This document shows positions 26,999 to 35,305 of a DNA stretch of 53,415 nt, one piece after another. Below the pieces are notes generated by a model. It made no database searches. It saw only the letters and a list, made by a program, of their open reading frames with translations, and was not told the origin of the DNA. The position numbers and the translations under genes are program-made. The first letter of the stretch is position 1, and each line of letters opens with the position of its first letter. Source of the stretch: Nitrososphaerota archaeon (GTDB lineage: Archaea > Thermoproteota > Nitrososphaeria > Nitrososphaerales > Nitrosopumilaceae); contig JABDDN010000010.1 in assembly GCA_013287585.1 (NCBI GenBank), forward strand, positions 1 through 53,415, read 5' to 3'.

Positions 26999-29506
26999 GT
27001 GTACTTTTGTCCTAAATGTAAATCAAAGATGGAGATGCAGAAAACATTCAACCAGAAAATTGTATTCACTTGTACATCATGTAAATTAGAAGACATTGTA
27101 AACTATGCCAAAAATGCAGATGAGGCATATCTAGATTTCCTTAACAGGTTTGATTCAGGAGAGATCCCAAACAAGAAAAAATCAGCCGCAATGCTTGAAA
27201 AAGAAGGAATAGTTCAAAGCGAAGACGAGATAAAAAAAATGATAGGCAACGCTAAACTCGATGAGATTACCAACTCTATTTTGTTTGCAAGAAAATATTA
27301 CGTGTCATATTTTAGAACAATAATTGAGCCAGATCCTGAGATGGGAAATACTGTATCAGAATCTGGATTGAATGAGAAGATAACCAGTGTTTTAGAGTCA
27401 AAAAAGATAGAAAAATTCTACAAGTTCCAAGAAGACGCAATACGGAATATCATGATGGGAAATAATGTAATAATTAGTGCGCCAACAGCTTCTGGAAAAA
27501 CAGAAGCGTTTGTAATCCCTATTTTACAAAAAATTCTTGAAAATGGTCAAAGTAATACCATTCAGGCCCTTTTTGTTTACCCAACTAAATCTCTATCAAA
27601 AGATCAACTGCCAAAAATAAAAGAAATTGCAGATGAGCTTGGCATCAGGGTAGAAATATTTGATGGAGATACAAAAGAACTAGACAGAAAGAAAATTTTA
27701 GAAAATCCCCCGCAAGTAGTCATAACAAACTTTGATGTGCTACACTATCACATGTGGCATCGAAGTAGATTTGCTGCATTGTTAAATATGGTAAGATTTT
27801 TGATAGTTGATGAAGCTCATGTATATTCTGGAATATTTGGCTCTAATGTTCACTATATAATAAAGAGACTAAAAAGAATCACCCCAAATTTACAAATCGT
27901 AGCTTCTTCTGCAACACTTGAAAATGCATTATCATTTTGTGAGCAGTTATTTGGAGTCAAAATGAAATTAGTAACAGGATCTGGAAAAAAAGGAAAGACA
28001 GATTTTAGCATGCTCTTTCCATCTCTTAGAACACAACGAGCATTAATGATTGAAATTTTAAAAAAACTTACAACAAAAAAACACAAGACGTTGGTCTTTA
28101 ACAATTCTCATCTAAACTCGGAGCTTTTAGCAATGCAAGCAAGAAGACAAAAAATTGACATCAAAGTGCACAGAGCAGGATTGATGGCAAACTACAGAAG
28201 ATCAGTTGAAAATTCTTTTAAAAATGATACCCTCATGGCAATTTCTGCTACTCCTACTCTTGAATTAGGAATAGATGTTGGCAATGTAGACGGAGTAATC
28301 TCATCTACCATACCAGTCAATAGATTGGTTCAGAGAATAGGAAGAGCGGCAAGGAAGGGACAAAATGGTTATGCATTTTTGGTTCTTGGCAATGACCCAA
28401 TATCACAATACTACAAGAATCACCCAACTGACTATTTTGAAGATATTGAAAAAATCTACATTGACCCTAAGAATCCGTTTGTTGAAGAATTTCAAGTATT
28501 AGCAATGGCTTGTGACAAACCTATTGCAAAACATGAGTTAGCTGAACATGGTGAAACAATTGCAAGACATGTATCTGTTGGTAATCTTGTACTAATTGAG
28601 AATAGATATGTTCCAAATCATGAGCAGATCAAGTCCTTACTTGAAGATTATAGTATCAGAGGGATTGGTAAGTCAATTGACATATTTTTAAATGGCAAAA
28701 AAGTTGGAGAGCGAAATCTTCCGATAGCACTAGAAGAGCTACACCAGTCAGCAGTTTATTTTCTTGCAGGAACAAGATACAAGGTAAAGGAATTAGAATA
28801 TCCTGGAAAGATGAATGTCAAAATTGAACTTCTTAGAAAGGACTATCCGTATTATACCAAAGCGTTGACTGAAGAATGGCCAACTATAGAAACAATTTTT
28901 GAGAAAAGAAATGCAAATGGAATCGAGGTTGCATTTTGCAAATTACATATTCAAAAAAGAGTTTATGGTTATGCAAATATAGAAATCGGTCATGAGGTAA
29001 CACAAGGCCAGCGCGTATTATTAGAAAAACCACTAGAATTTGATTTTGTCACAAAAGGAATTGTGTTTAAAGCACCAAGACCAATCAACGAAATAGGAAA
29101 AACTGAAAATGAAGAATATGTAGAAGCTAGTGGATATCATGCTACAGAACACGTTGTAATAGAAGGAAGCAATATGATAACAGGCGGAGTCTCACAAGAT
29201 CTTGGCGGTATATCGTTGGGTTCATCTGGGCTTATCTTCATCTACGACTCTGCAATAGGAGGAAATGGTGCAAGTAAGGCACTATACGATAGACTGGAAA
29301 AGGCATTCGAGCGGAGTTTACACATTGTAAAAGAATGTCCCTGCAAAAGTGAGTCAGGATGTCCAAGATGTACATTTTCTTACAGATGCGGAAACAACAA
29401 CGAATATCTTCACAAGCTTGCTGCTGGAGAGATCTTGCAAAGAATTATCGATGGTGAAACAACCGAAGTTTCTGAACCTGTTGAAGGTGACAAACCACTA
29501 GTATAG
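26999..29506 (+). CDS. DEAD/DEAH helicase with N-terminal zinc ribbon and DUF1998 (MrfA/Hrq1-like)
   Basis: 835 residues, GTG start. N-terminal zinc ribbon (C4, C7, C25, C28). Superfamily 2 motor: Walker A APTASGKTEA near 161-170, DEAH at 271-274, SSATL motif III and IGRAARKG motif VI. The C-terminal DUF1998 has the four-cysteine cluster in CPCKSESGCPRCTFSYRCG. This fits the MrfA/Hrq1 branch of DNA-repair helicases. The zinc ribbon in front resembles the one in RpoM/TFS-type transcription proteins and is an unusual addition. Confidence 0.88.
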   Translation: MYFCPKCKSKMEMQKTFNQKIVFTCTSCKLEDIVNYAKNADEAYLDFLNRFDSGEIPNKKKSAAMLEKEGIVQSEDEIKKMIGNAKLDEITNSILFARKYYVSYFRTIIEPDPEMGNTVSESGLNEKITSVLESKKIEKFYKFQEDAIRNIMMGNNVIISAPTASGKTEAFVIPILQKILENGQSNTIQALFVYPTKSLSKDQLPKIKEIADELGIRVEIFDGDTKELDRKKILENPPQVVITNFDVLHYHMWHRSRFAALLNMVRFLIVDEAHVYSGIFGSNVHYIIKRLKRITPNLQIVASSATLENALSFCEQLFGVKMKLVTGSGKKGKTDFSMLFPSLRTQRALMIEILKKLTTKKHKTLVFNNSHLNSELLAMQARRQKIDIKVHRAGLMANYRRSVENSFKNDTLMAISATPTLELGIDVGNVDGVISSTIPVNRLVQRIGRAARKGQNGYAFLVLGNDPISQYYKNHPTDYFEDIEKIYIDPKNPFVEEFQVLAMACDKPIAKHELAEHGETIARHVSVGNLVLIENRYVPNHEQIKSLLEDYSIRGIGKSIDIFLNGKKVGERNLPIALEELHQSAVYFLAGTRYKVKELEYPGKMNVKIELLRKDYPYYTKALTEEWPTIETIFEKRNANGIEVAFCKLHIQKRVYGYANIEIGHEVTQGQRVLLEKPLEFDFVTKGIVFKAPRPINEIGKTENEEYVEASGYHATEHVVIEGSNMITGGVSQDLGGISLGSSGLIFIYDSAIGGNGASKALYDRLEKAFERSLHIVKECPCKSESGCPRCTFSYRCGNNNEYLHKLAAGEILQRIIDGETTEVSEPVEGDKPLV

Positions 29507-29556
29507 ATGATGACATTAACAAAACAAATTATTAACACCACTATAGACTGGCAAAT

Positions 29557-30381
29557 ATGGAAAAAGTTGCAATAGTAACAGGCAGTTCAAGTGGTATTGG
29601 CTTTGAGACAGCATTAGATTTAGCACGAGAAGGCTACTTCACATATGCCACTATGCGAAATACAAAGAAAGGAGACACTATCAAAGAAATTACGAAAAAA
29701 GAAAATTTGAAACTTGAAACACTTGAGCTTGATGTTGACAAGGAAAATAGTGTAAAAAATACTATAAACAAAATTGTTAAAGAAAAAGGTAGAATTGATA
29801 TTTTGGTAAATAATGCAGGCTATGGGCTCTTTGGATGCCTTGAGGACATTTCTATGGAAGAGTTAAAGGCACAATTTGAGACAAACTTTTTTGGCGTAGT
29901 TAGAGTATCGCAAGCAGTCATACCAATAATGAGAAAGCAAAAGTCTGGAACCATAGTAAATGTAAGCTCTGTTGCGGGAAGAATAGGCTTTCCCGTTTCT
30001 CCAGGATATATCAGCTCAAAATTTGCAATAGAAGGATTAAGCGAATCAATGAGGTATGAACTTTCTCCGTTTGGAATTAATGTTATAATTATTGAACCCG
30101 GAGTCATAAAGACGAATTTCATGTCATCAACAAAAAAATCTCTAAAATCAGATTCTGCGTACAAAGACATTACAAACAAAGTGATCACGGGAATAACCAT
30201 GATGTCAGAAATGGGCACGCCAGCCAAAGAAGTGGCAAGTACAATTATCAAGGCAATAAAATCGGAAACCCCGTTACCTCGATATGTAGTTGGAAATGAT
30301 GCCATAATGTTTCTTGAGGCAAAAAAGAACAAGACGGATCTAGAGTTTGAAAATTACATCAAAAAAGAGCTCTTTTCCTAA
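29557..30381 (+). CDS. Short-chain dehydrogenase/reductase
   Basis: 274 residues, classical SDR: VTGSSSGIGFETA cofactor motif, NNAGYGLFG, catalytic Ser in VNVSSVAGRIG and YISSK (Tyr and Lys). Thr/Arg after the first strand (TMRNTKK) suggests NADP. Substrate unknown. Starts 50 bases after the helicase. Confidence 0.88.
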   Translation: MEKVAIVTGSSSGIGFETALDLAREGYFTYATMRNTKKGDTIKEITKKENLKLETLELDVDKENSVKNTINKIVKEKGRIDILVNNAGYGLFGCLEDISMEELKAQFETNFFGVVRVSQAVIPIMRKQKSGTIVNVSSVAGRIGFPVSPGYISSKFAIEGLSESMRYELSPFGINVIIIEPGVIKTNFMSSTKKSLKSDSAYKDITNKVITGITMMSEMGTPAKEVASTIIKAIKSETPLPRYVVGNDAIMFLEAKKNKTDLEFENYIKKELFS

Positions 30382-30532
30382 AGTAACAAAATCTTAATCT
30401 AGATATTCTAGAATTTAGTTAATTTTTAGAAAGAATCAGTCTACAAACTAGATTGGTTAGATTGATATACGTCGCTAAGTCAATTTTTATCAAAGTCAAC
30501 AGATTTAGGCACAGATTTGGTGATAATTTAAA

Positions 30533-32098
30533 ATGAAATGGAAAACTTTACAACACAATGGCATAGCATTTCCGCCTCCCTTTGAATCAAAAGGGATAAC
30601 GATCAAGATCAAAGGCGAGAAGGTACCCCTAAATTTAGATCAAGAGGAAATGGTCTATCAATGGGCAAAGAAAAAAGACACTCCATATGTTCAAGACAAA
30701 ACCTTTTGCAAAAATTTTCTAGACGATTTCATAAAGGTACTACCACCAAAATTTAAGGGCATAGCATTATCAGATATTGATTTTTCTGCAGCATTCAAGG
30801 TTGTTGATCTGGAAAAAGACTCCAAACTAATACTAGATAAGGATCAAAAAAAGAAAATCGCATCTTCAAGAAAAGAGATCAAGGAAAAAATGAAGGCAAA
30901 ATATGGAGTTGCAATAATTGATGGAAAACAAGTCGATGTTGCCAACTGGATGGCAGAGCCCCCAGGGCTTTTCATTGGAAGAGGAGATCACCCATTACGT
31001 GGAAAATGGAAGCCAAGAATTTCAGAAAAAAATGTCACGCTAAATCTTGGAAAGGATGCCAAAGTACCACCTGGAAACTGGGGAAAAATTATTCACGAGT
31101 CAGATTTCATGTGGCTTGCAAGCTGGGAAGATTATCTTACAGAAAAACGCAAATATGTTTGGCTTTCTGACACTTCTGATTTAAAACAAGAGCGCGACCA
31201 GATGAAGTATGACAAAGCAATAAAGCTATCCGAGCACGTTAACAAGGTACTAGAAAACGTGGTTAAAAAAATGACAGACCGTGATGAAAAAGTAAGAAGG
31301 GTTGCAACTGTGTGTTATTTGATATTCAAAACAGCCATGAGAGTAGGAGATGAAAAAGATCCTGATGAGGCAGATACTGTAGGTGCAACCACACTAAGAG
31401 TTGAACACATCAAGCTAAAACCTGATGCAATAGAGTTTGATTTTTTAGGAAAAGATAGTGTAAGATGGCAAAAATCACTTCCAATTAGCAGCCAAGATAA
31501 AACACTATATGATAATTTCAAGAAATTTACAGAAAAGAAAAAACCAGATGAACTAATTTTTGATGGAATCACATCAAGACATGTAAACGAGTTTCTAGGA
31601 CAGATAGTAAAAGGGCTTACTGCAAAAGTTTTCAGGACATATCTTGCTACAACTGTAGTGAAAAATTATCTCAAAAATGTGGATAAACTAGATTCAAAAA
31701 CGGAAAATATCAAGATATATCATGCCAAACTAGCAAATCTTGAAGCTGCAATCACATGTAATCACAAAAGAACTATTCCAAAGACTTTCAATGAATCCTT
31801 ACAAAAAAAGAGAGAAGCATTAGAAAAACTAAAGCATACTCCACCAAAGACAGAGAAACAGCGTGAAAAACAAAAGATTCGGGAGGAAAAGATGAAATTG
31901 ACAATAGAGCTTACTGAGAAAACAAAAGACTACAATCTTGGAACATCACTTCGCAATTATATTGACCCGAGAGTGTTCAAAGCATGGACTGATAATGTAG
32001 GATTAGAATGGGAAAAACTGTACACATCTGCACTACAAAAGAAATTCCAGTGGGTTACAAAGGTGGAAACAGACTGGAAAAAAATTGCATCCCAGTGA
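30533..32098 (+). CDS. topIB: DNA topoisomerase IB, eukaryote-like
   Basis: 521 residues. Relaxes supercoils through a 3'-phosphotyrosyl nick. N-terminal DNA clamp (FPPPFESKGITIKIKGEKV), WMAEPPGLFIGRGDHPLRG, active-site Arg/Lys in TAMRVGDEKD, and the catalytic Tyr in LGTSLRNYIDPRV. A coiled-coil linker (about 410-470, rich in EKQREKQK) precedes it. Topoisomerase IB is rare in archaea and is a classic mark of Thaumarchaeota. Confidence 0.95.
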   Translation: MKWKTLQHNGIAFPPPFESKGITIKIKGEKVPLNLDQEEMVYQWAKKKDTPYVQDKTFCKNFLDDFIKVLPPKFKGIALSDIDFSAAFKVVDLEKDSKLILDKDQKKKIASSRKEIKEKMKAKYGVAIIDGKQVDVANWMAEPPGLFIGRGDHPLRGKWKPRISEKNVTLNLGKDAKVPPGNWGKIIHESDFMWLASWEDYLTEKRKYVWLSDTSDLKQERDQMKYDKAIKLSEHVNKVLENVVKKMTDRDEKVRRVATVCYLIFKTAMRVGDEKDPDEADTVGATTLRVEHIKLKPDAIEFDFLGKDSVRWQKSLPISSQDKTLYDNFKKFTEKKKPDELIFDGITSRHVNEFLGQIVKGLTAKVFRTYLATTVVKNYLKNVDKLDSKTENIKIYHAKLANLEAAITCNHKRTIPKTFNESLQKKREALEKLKHTPPKTEKQREKQKIREEKMKLTIELTEKTKDYNLGTSLRNYIDPRVFKAWTDNVGLEWEKLYTSALQKKFQWVTKVETDWKKIASQ

Positions 32099-32177
32099 TT
32101 CTAGATCAGATTTGTTTTAAAATAATTAAAGATAAATAAAAATTGGGAAAAATTAGTTTTTTGGATAAGATAAAATC

Positions 32178-32498
32178 TTATTCGGCTGCGGGTTCTGCTG
32201 CTGCGGATTGAGAACCTACTATTTCGGCTGAAGCAAATCGTCCACCTACTTGGGTGATCTTTATTTTTGCATTCTGACCTGCCTTACCATCTTTAACAAA
32301 TATCACAAAGCCTTCTACTCTTGCGATACCGTCTCCTTTTCTACTAATTTCCGTTATGGTAACGTCGTATTCTTTTCCTGTTTCGACTGGTTTTGGTCCG
32401 TCGTTGAATCGTCTGTTGCCTCCATATCCTCTATCTCTATCTCGGCCGCCTCCGTATCCTCGGTTAGATCTTCCAAAACCGCCGTCGTTATAACTCAT
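32178..32498 (-). CDS. TRAM-domain RNA-binding protein with Arg/Gly-rich N-terminus
   Basis: 106 residues from the ATG at 32498, fixed by a full-strength Shine-Dalgarno (AAAGGAGGTG at 32504-32513). Residues 1-35 are RG/YGG-rich, a disordered RNA-binding tail; residues 40-92 are a TRAM beta-barrel (GKEYDVTITEISRKGDGIAR, GFVIFVKDGKAG), ending in an Ala/Glu tail. Small archaeal TRAM proteins act as cold-shock-like RNA chaperones. Confidence 0.88.
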   Translation of the reverse strand: MSYNDGGFGRSNRGYGGGRDRDRGYGGNRRFNDGPKPVETGKEYDVTITEISRKGDGIARVEGFVIFVKDGKAGQNAKIKITQVGGRFASAEIVGSQSAAAEPAAE

Positions 32499-32503
32499 CG
32501 TTG

Positions 32504-32513
32504 CACCTCCTTT
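32504..32513 (-). promoter_or_regulatory. Strong Shine-Dalgarno site of the TRAM protein gene
   Basis: AAAGGAGGTG on the reverse strand, five bases before the ATG at 32498. It settles the start against an in-frame ATG 14 codons upstream and suggests high expression. Confidence 0.75.
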
Positions 32514-32643
32514 CTTGTTTGTTGGTATAATTTCGTCCAATAAAAAGTGATGTAATTTATCAAATTATCAAAAATTTTACTCTCTCATTTTGATAATTAA
32601 CGCATTTCATAGCACTTAATAGCGATGTAAAGAGAGACTTTAC

Positions 32644-32697
32644 ATGGCAAAAGCCAAAGCAAAATCTAAATCAAAAGCAAAAGCAAAAAAAAGATAA
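32644..32697 (+). CDS. Very small Lys/Ala/Ser peptide
   Basis: A 17-residue ORF, MAKAKAKSKSKAKAKKR. Alternating Lys and small residues resemble histone-tail or poly-AK peptides that bind nucleic acid. It starts 146 bases after the TRAM gene's divergent start. No clear Shine-Dalgarno precedes it. It may be a real micro-peptide or a low-complexity accident; the regular alternation over the whole length is the argument for it. Confidence 0.35.
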   Translation: MAKAKAKSKSKAKAKKR

Positions 32698-32817
32698 AAA
32701 ATCCTGACCTGAGAAGGTCCAATCCTTTTTCCAACAAAAATTAAAACTACCCGTATTTTGAATCTGCTTGTACCTAACAATTACATTTAATTGCATAAAA
32801 AATCAGGCGTAATCTGT

Positions 32818-32911
32818 GCCGGGGTAGCTCAGCCTGGCCTAGAGTGCCAGTCCACACAAAAGGGTAATACTCATAATCTGGAGGTCGTGGGTTCGAAACC
32901 CACCCCCGGTA
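32818..32911 (+). tRNA. Elongator tRNA-Met (CAT) with an intron before the anticodon
   Basis: Acceptor GCCGGGG pairs with CCCCGGT, discriminator A at 32911; T arm GTGGG-TTCGAAA-CCCAC. The anticodon loop CTCATAA and stem half TCTGG pair with CCAG (32847-32850) plus A (32869) only if 18 bases (32851-32868) are removed. That puts the intron at position 30/31, not the common 37/38. G1:U72 and the stem mark it as elongator, not initiator. CCA is not encoded. Confidence 0.88.
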
Positions 32912-32980
32912 CTCCCTAAATCTAGTTTAACATATTCAATGCTACGAGATAATTAAAACAAGAGGGAAAGTTTAGAGATT

Positions 32981-33184
32981 TTATTTGAACCAAGAAAAGT
33001 CTTCCCTTTTTGCTTCCTTTGGGAAATCTTTGACTATTGCTTGCACTATCTCGCTGTGATTGTATGTGATGTGTCGTAAAAATTTTTTAGAGTCTTCATG
33101 TATTTGAGTTTCATCAGAGTTTTCAAATTCTCTAATCAGATCTTTGCATTCTTTACATGGCTCAAATTCAATATAGAATTTCAA
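32981..33184 (-). CDS. Small conserved-looking protein with CxxC
   Basis: 67 residues. One CKEC pair (C10, C13) near the N-terminus and a His pair in RHITYNHSEIVQAI could bind a metal; the rest is charged and helical. No family recognised. Single gene between tRNA-Met and a zinc-finger gene. Confidence 0.55.
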   Translation of the reverse strand: MKFYIEFEPCKECKDLIREFENSDETQIHEDSKKFLRHITYNHSEIVQAIVKDFPKEAKREDFSWFK

Positions 33185-33325
33185 ATTTTCTTATCACTAC
33201 TTACTGGTAATATGAAATCTAGTATATTAGTTGACTGCGAATTGCATAGGTTGGTCACATATATATGAAATTTTTACAATCTATAAAACATTCTTATCTG
33301 TGAGTTCATTATAGATTTGATAAGC

Positions 33326-33616
33326 ATGGATCTTTTTAAAAAGAAATTTAGCTGCGATCAGTGCAAAATGAAATTTTCTGTATACGAAGATCTGATAAAA
33401 CATGCACATCATGAGCATCATCATGTTATAGTCAAATGTGCTGAATGTGGAAAAGAGTTCATCCACGAAAGTGATAGACTGCATCATTCAAGAGAGGAAC
33501 ATGAGAAAAAAATGGCACAGCGTAGTCATAAAACTGAGCATAAACATGAGGCAGAATCACCATCTCCACAAGACGAAGTTGATAAACATACAAGAAATTT
33601 TGGCGATAATCTTTGA
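33326..33616 (+). CDS. Double C2H2 zinc-finger protein
   Basis: 96 residues from the ATG at 33326. Two fingers: FSCDQCKMKFSVYEDLIKHA followed by His residues, and KCAECGKEFIHESDRLHHSR then EEH. The C-terminal tail is hydrophilic and His/Glu-rich. Could bind DNA, RNA or a partner protein. Single gene with an AT-rich upstream region. Confidence 0.75.
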   Translation: MDLFKKKFSCDQCKMKFSVYEDLIKHAHHEHHHVIVKCAECGKEFIHESDRLHHSREEHEKKMAQRSHKTEHKHEAESPSPQDEVDKHTRNFGDNL

Positions 33617-33707
33617 TTGTTAAAATCGCATTTGAACCAACCAAGTCCCATACTGCATCATTATCTTTATCCACAAAATCTATCTAATTGCAGATACTAA
33701 CAATTTT

Positions 33708-33812
33708 ATGAGTTCTGATCATTTTTGGCGACAAAACATTTGCTCTGATTGTAAACGAATGAAATGCCAAAAGGGATGCAACTGCGATTGTCATTGGGAC
33801 AGAGACAGATAA
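33708..33812 (+). CDS. Cys-rich micro-protein
   Basis: 34 residues with six cysteines in a tight cluster (ICSDCKRMKCQKGCNCDCHWD). It reads cleanly from ATG to TAA. The pattern suggests a zinc-binding or metallothionein-like knot. Not matched to a family by eye. Confidence 0.5.
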   Translation: MSSDHFWRQNICSDCKRMKCQKGCNCDCHWDRDR

Positions 33813-33840
33813 ATCAGATTACAAGACTTGTCAGACGTGT

Positions 33841-33975
33841 TTAATCCTGAGATTCTTCGTATTTTTCGTCTTGTTCGTAACCTTCCGCTAATTCTGCCTG
33901 ATGAAGTTCTTCTTTTGCTGCTTCATGTTCTGATTCTATTTTTTCTTCTTCGATCTTTGGTTTTTTACCTTTCAT
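33841..33975 (-). CDS. Acidic small helical protein
   Basis: 44 residues from ATG 33975 to TAA: a basic start (MKGKKPKIEE) then a highly acidic helix rich in Glu, Ala and Gln, ending SQD. Predicted single amphipathic helix. Function unknown; low complexity makes the call uncertain. Confidence 0.45.
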   Translation of the reverse strand: MKGKKPKIEEEKIESEHEAAKEELHQAELAEGYEQDEKYEESQD

Positions 33976-34114
33976 GATATCATACATACATTTGTTTAAT
34001 ATTAGAACAATCTAGATTATCAGATCTGAAAATCACCATATAACGTCTGTATCAAGCAACTACTTTGAAATCTCAAAGTTAATGTTAAATTGGTTCACAT
34101 TTATCACGAGTAAG

Positions 34115-35305
34115 ATGGAAGAATTTGACGAGTTTGCACTAGCATTATTGGATCAGCTCTCAGTTGAAATAAACGAGGAAAAAGACATTACAAAGTCCCT
34201 TTCAAAGGCTATCCAAGCACTACCAACAACAATCAAGTTTGAAGATATAGATATGCTATCAAGGAGTATTTTCCCAAAGTTGGCAGAAAAAGTTTTCCAG
34301 TTTACCGGTATTTCTGTTCCATCAGAAACAAAATTAGAATTTTTGGATTTAATTGAATTAAAACAATTAAAGGGAAAAAAAGTATTTCCTACAAAAGATT
34401 CTGTTGAATTTGTTAACGAACTTTTTACCGCTATAGCTCATGAAAATAGCGACAAGATGGCACAGCTCATGAAAAAAGATCCTATAAAATTTCTTGTCTA
34501 TTCCACATATGCAAAGTCATACATCTCAAAGATATCTACAACTTATGGTGACTATCTAGATTCAACAATATTTTTGAACAAGTTTGTGCTCTCTAGTTAT
34601 CCCCAGATCATACTACAAAAACAAGGAGAACCGTATGAGGTCAAATTTGCATATGTAAATTCTGGATATGTTGGCGCATTAAAGATGACCATACTTGAGG
34701 AACAAATTCATGCAATTCAAGGCAATTTACATGATATTAACAAAAAGGCAGTCATGGAAGTAAATGCCATAAATGAAGAGCTTGCAAAAATAATTCTATC
34801 ATTAGATGACAGTACAGTCAACAAGCTTTCTGAGTATTTGCAGTTACCTCCTGTGCCAGAAGAATTTCCAATAGCAAGAAGAGCAAATCTATTTTTCATG
34901 TTAAATCCGGATACTTTTATCGTAGGAGTACTTGGTCCTGACGTGATGACTTTTACCAAGGTTACCATAGATCCTAAAATTTCAGAGATGTTACCACAGC
35001 TTTTAGATATTTATCAACGATGGTTAAAGCCAATCCAAATTCATCATGCTGCGTTTTCCACAATGGAGGGAATGGCAGAGTTTGCAGTTCAAAACATATT
35101 AAAAAACGACAAGGAGTTTCAGGATTATCTTGTAACCTTTGCAAATACAGACATTTCCTCATACCAAGTAAGAAAGAGCATGGGAATGGATTTCACATCA
35201 ACTGTATTTTCAAAGATTGGTAAAGATACCTACCGAACATTAATTGATAATCCGCCAACAACTAGAGAGTTAAAAAATCCAGAAACATACCTGAAAAGAT
35301 TATGA
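34115..35305 (+). CDS. Unknown protein with a degenerate zincin-like motif pair
   Basis: 396 residues from the ATG at 34115; an in-frame ATG 11 codons earlier is possible. I see no signal peptide. TILEEQIHAIQ has EExxH (E195-H199) where gluzincins have HExxH, and 118 residues later TMEGMAEF (E318) looks like the third-ligand Glu motif of gluzincins (NEGxAEY). With the first His replaced by Glu, zinc binding would be changed or lost. The start of the SirB1-like gene overlaps its stop by four bases, so the two are coupled. Confidence 0.75.
   Translation: MEEFDEFALALLDQLSVEINEEKDITKSLSKAIQALPTTIKFEDIDMLSRSIFPKLAEKVFQFTGISVPSETKLEFLDLIELKQLKGKKVFPTKDSVEFVNELFTAIAHENSDKMAQLMKKDPIKFLVYSTYAKSYISKISTTYGDYLDSTIFLNKFVLSSYPQIILQKQGEPYEVKFAYVNSGYVGALKMTILEEQIHAIQGNLHDINKKAVMEVNAINEELAKIILSLDDSTVNKLSEYLQLPPVPEEFPIARRANLFFMLNPDTFIVGVLGPDVMTFTKVTIDPKISEMLPQLLDIYQRWLKPIQIHHAAFSTMEGMAEFAVQNILKNDKEFQDYLVTFANTDISSYQVRKSMGMDFTSTVFSKIGKDTYRTLIDNPPTTRELKNPETYLKRL

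Noticed and set aside
30363-30376. Perfect palindrome AAAAGAGCTCTTTT at the end of the SDR gene
   Set aside because: It lies inside the coding sequence, has no loop and encodes ordinary residues (Lys-Glu-Leu-Phe), so a hairpin terminator is unlikely.
30398-30412. TCTAGA-TAT-TCTAGA between the SDR and topoisomerase genes
   Set aside because: Short self-complementary sites are expected by chance in AT-rich gaps, and it is far from the topoisomerase start.
33976-34114. Possible non-coding RNA in the gap before the zincin-like gene
   Set aside because: AT-rich with no stable stem, no C/D boxes I can pair to a guide, and no tRNA features.
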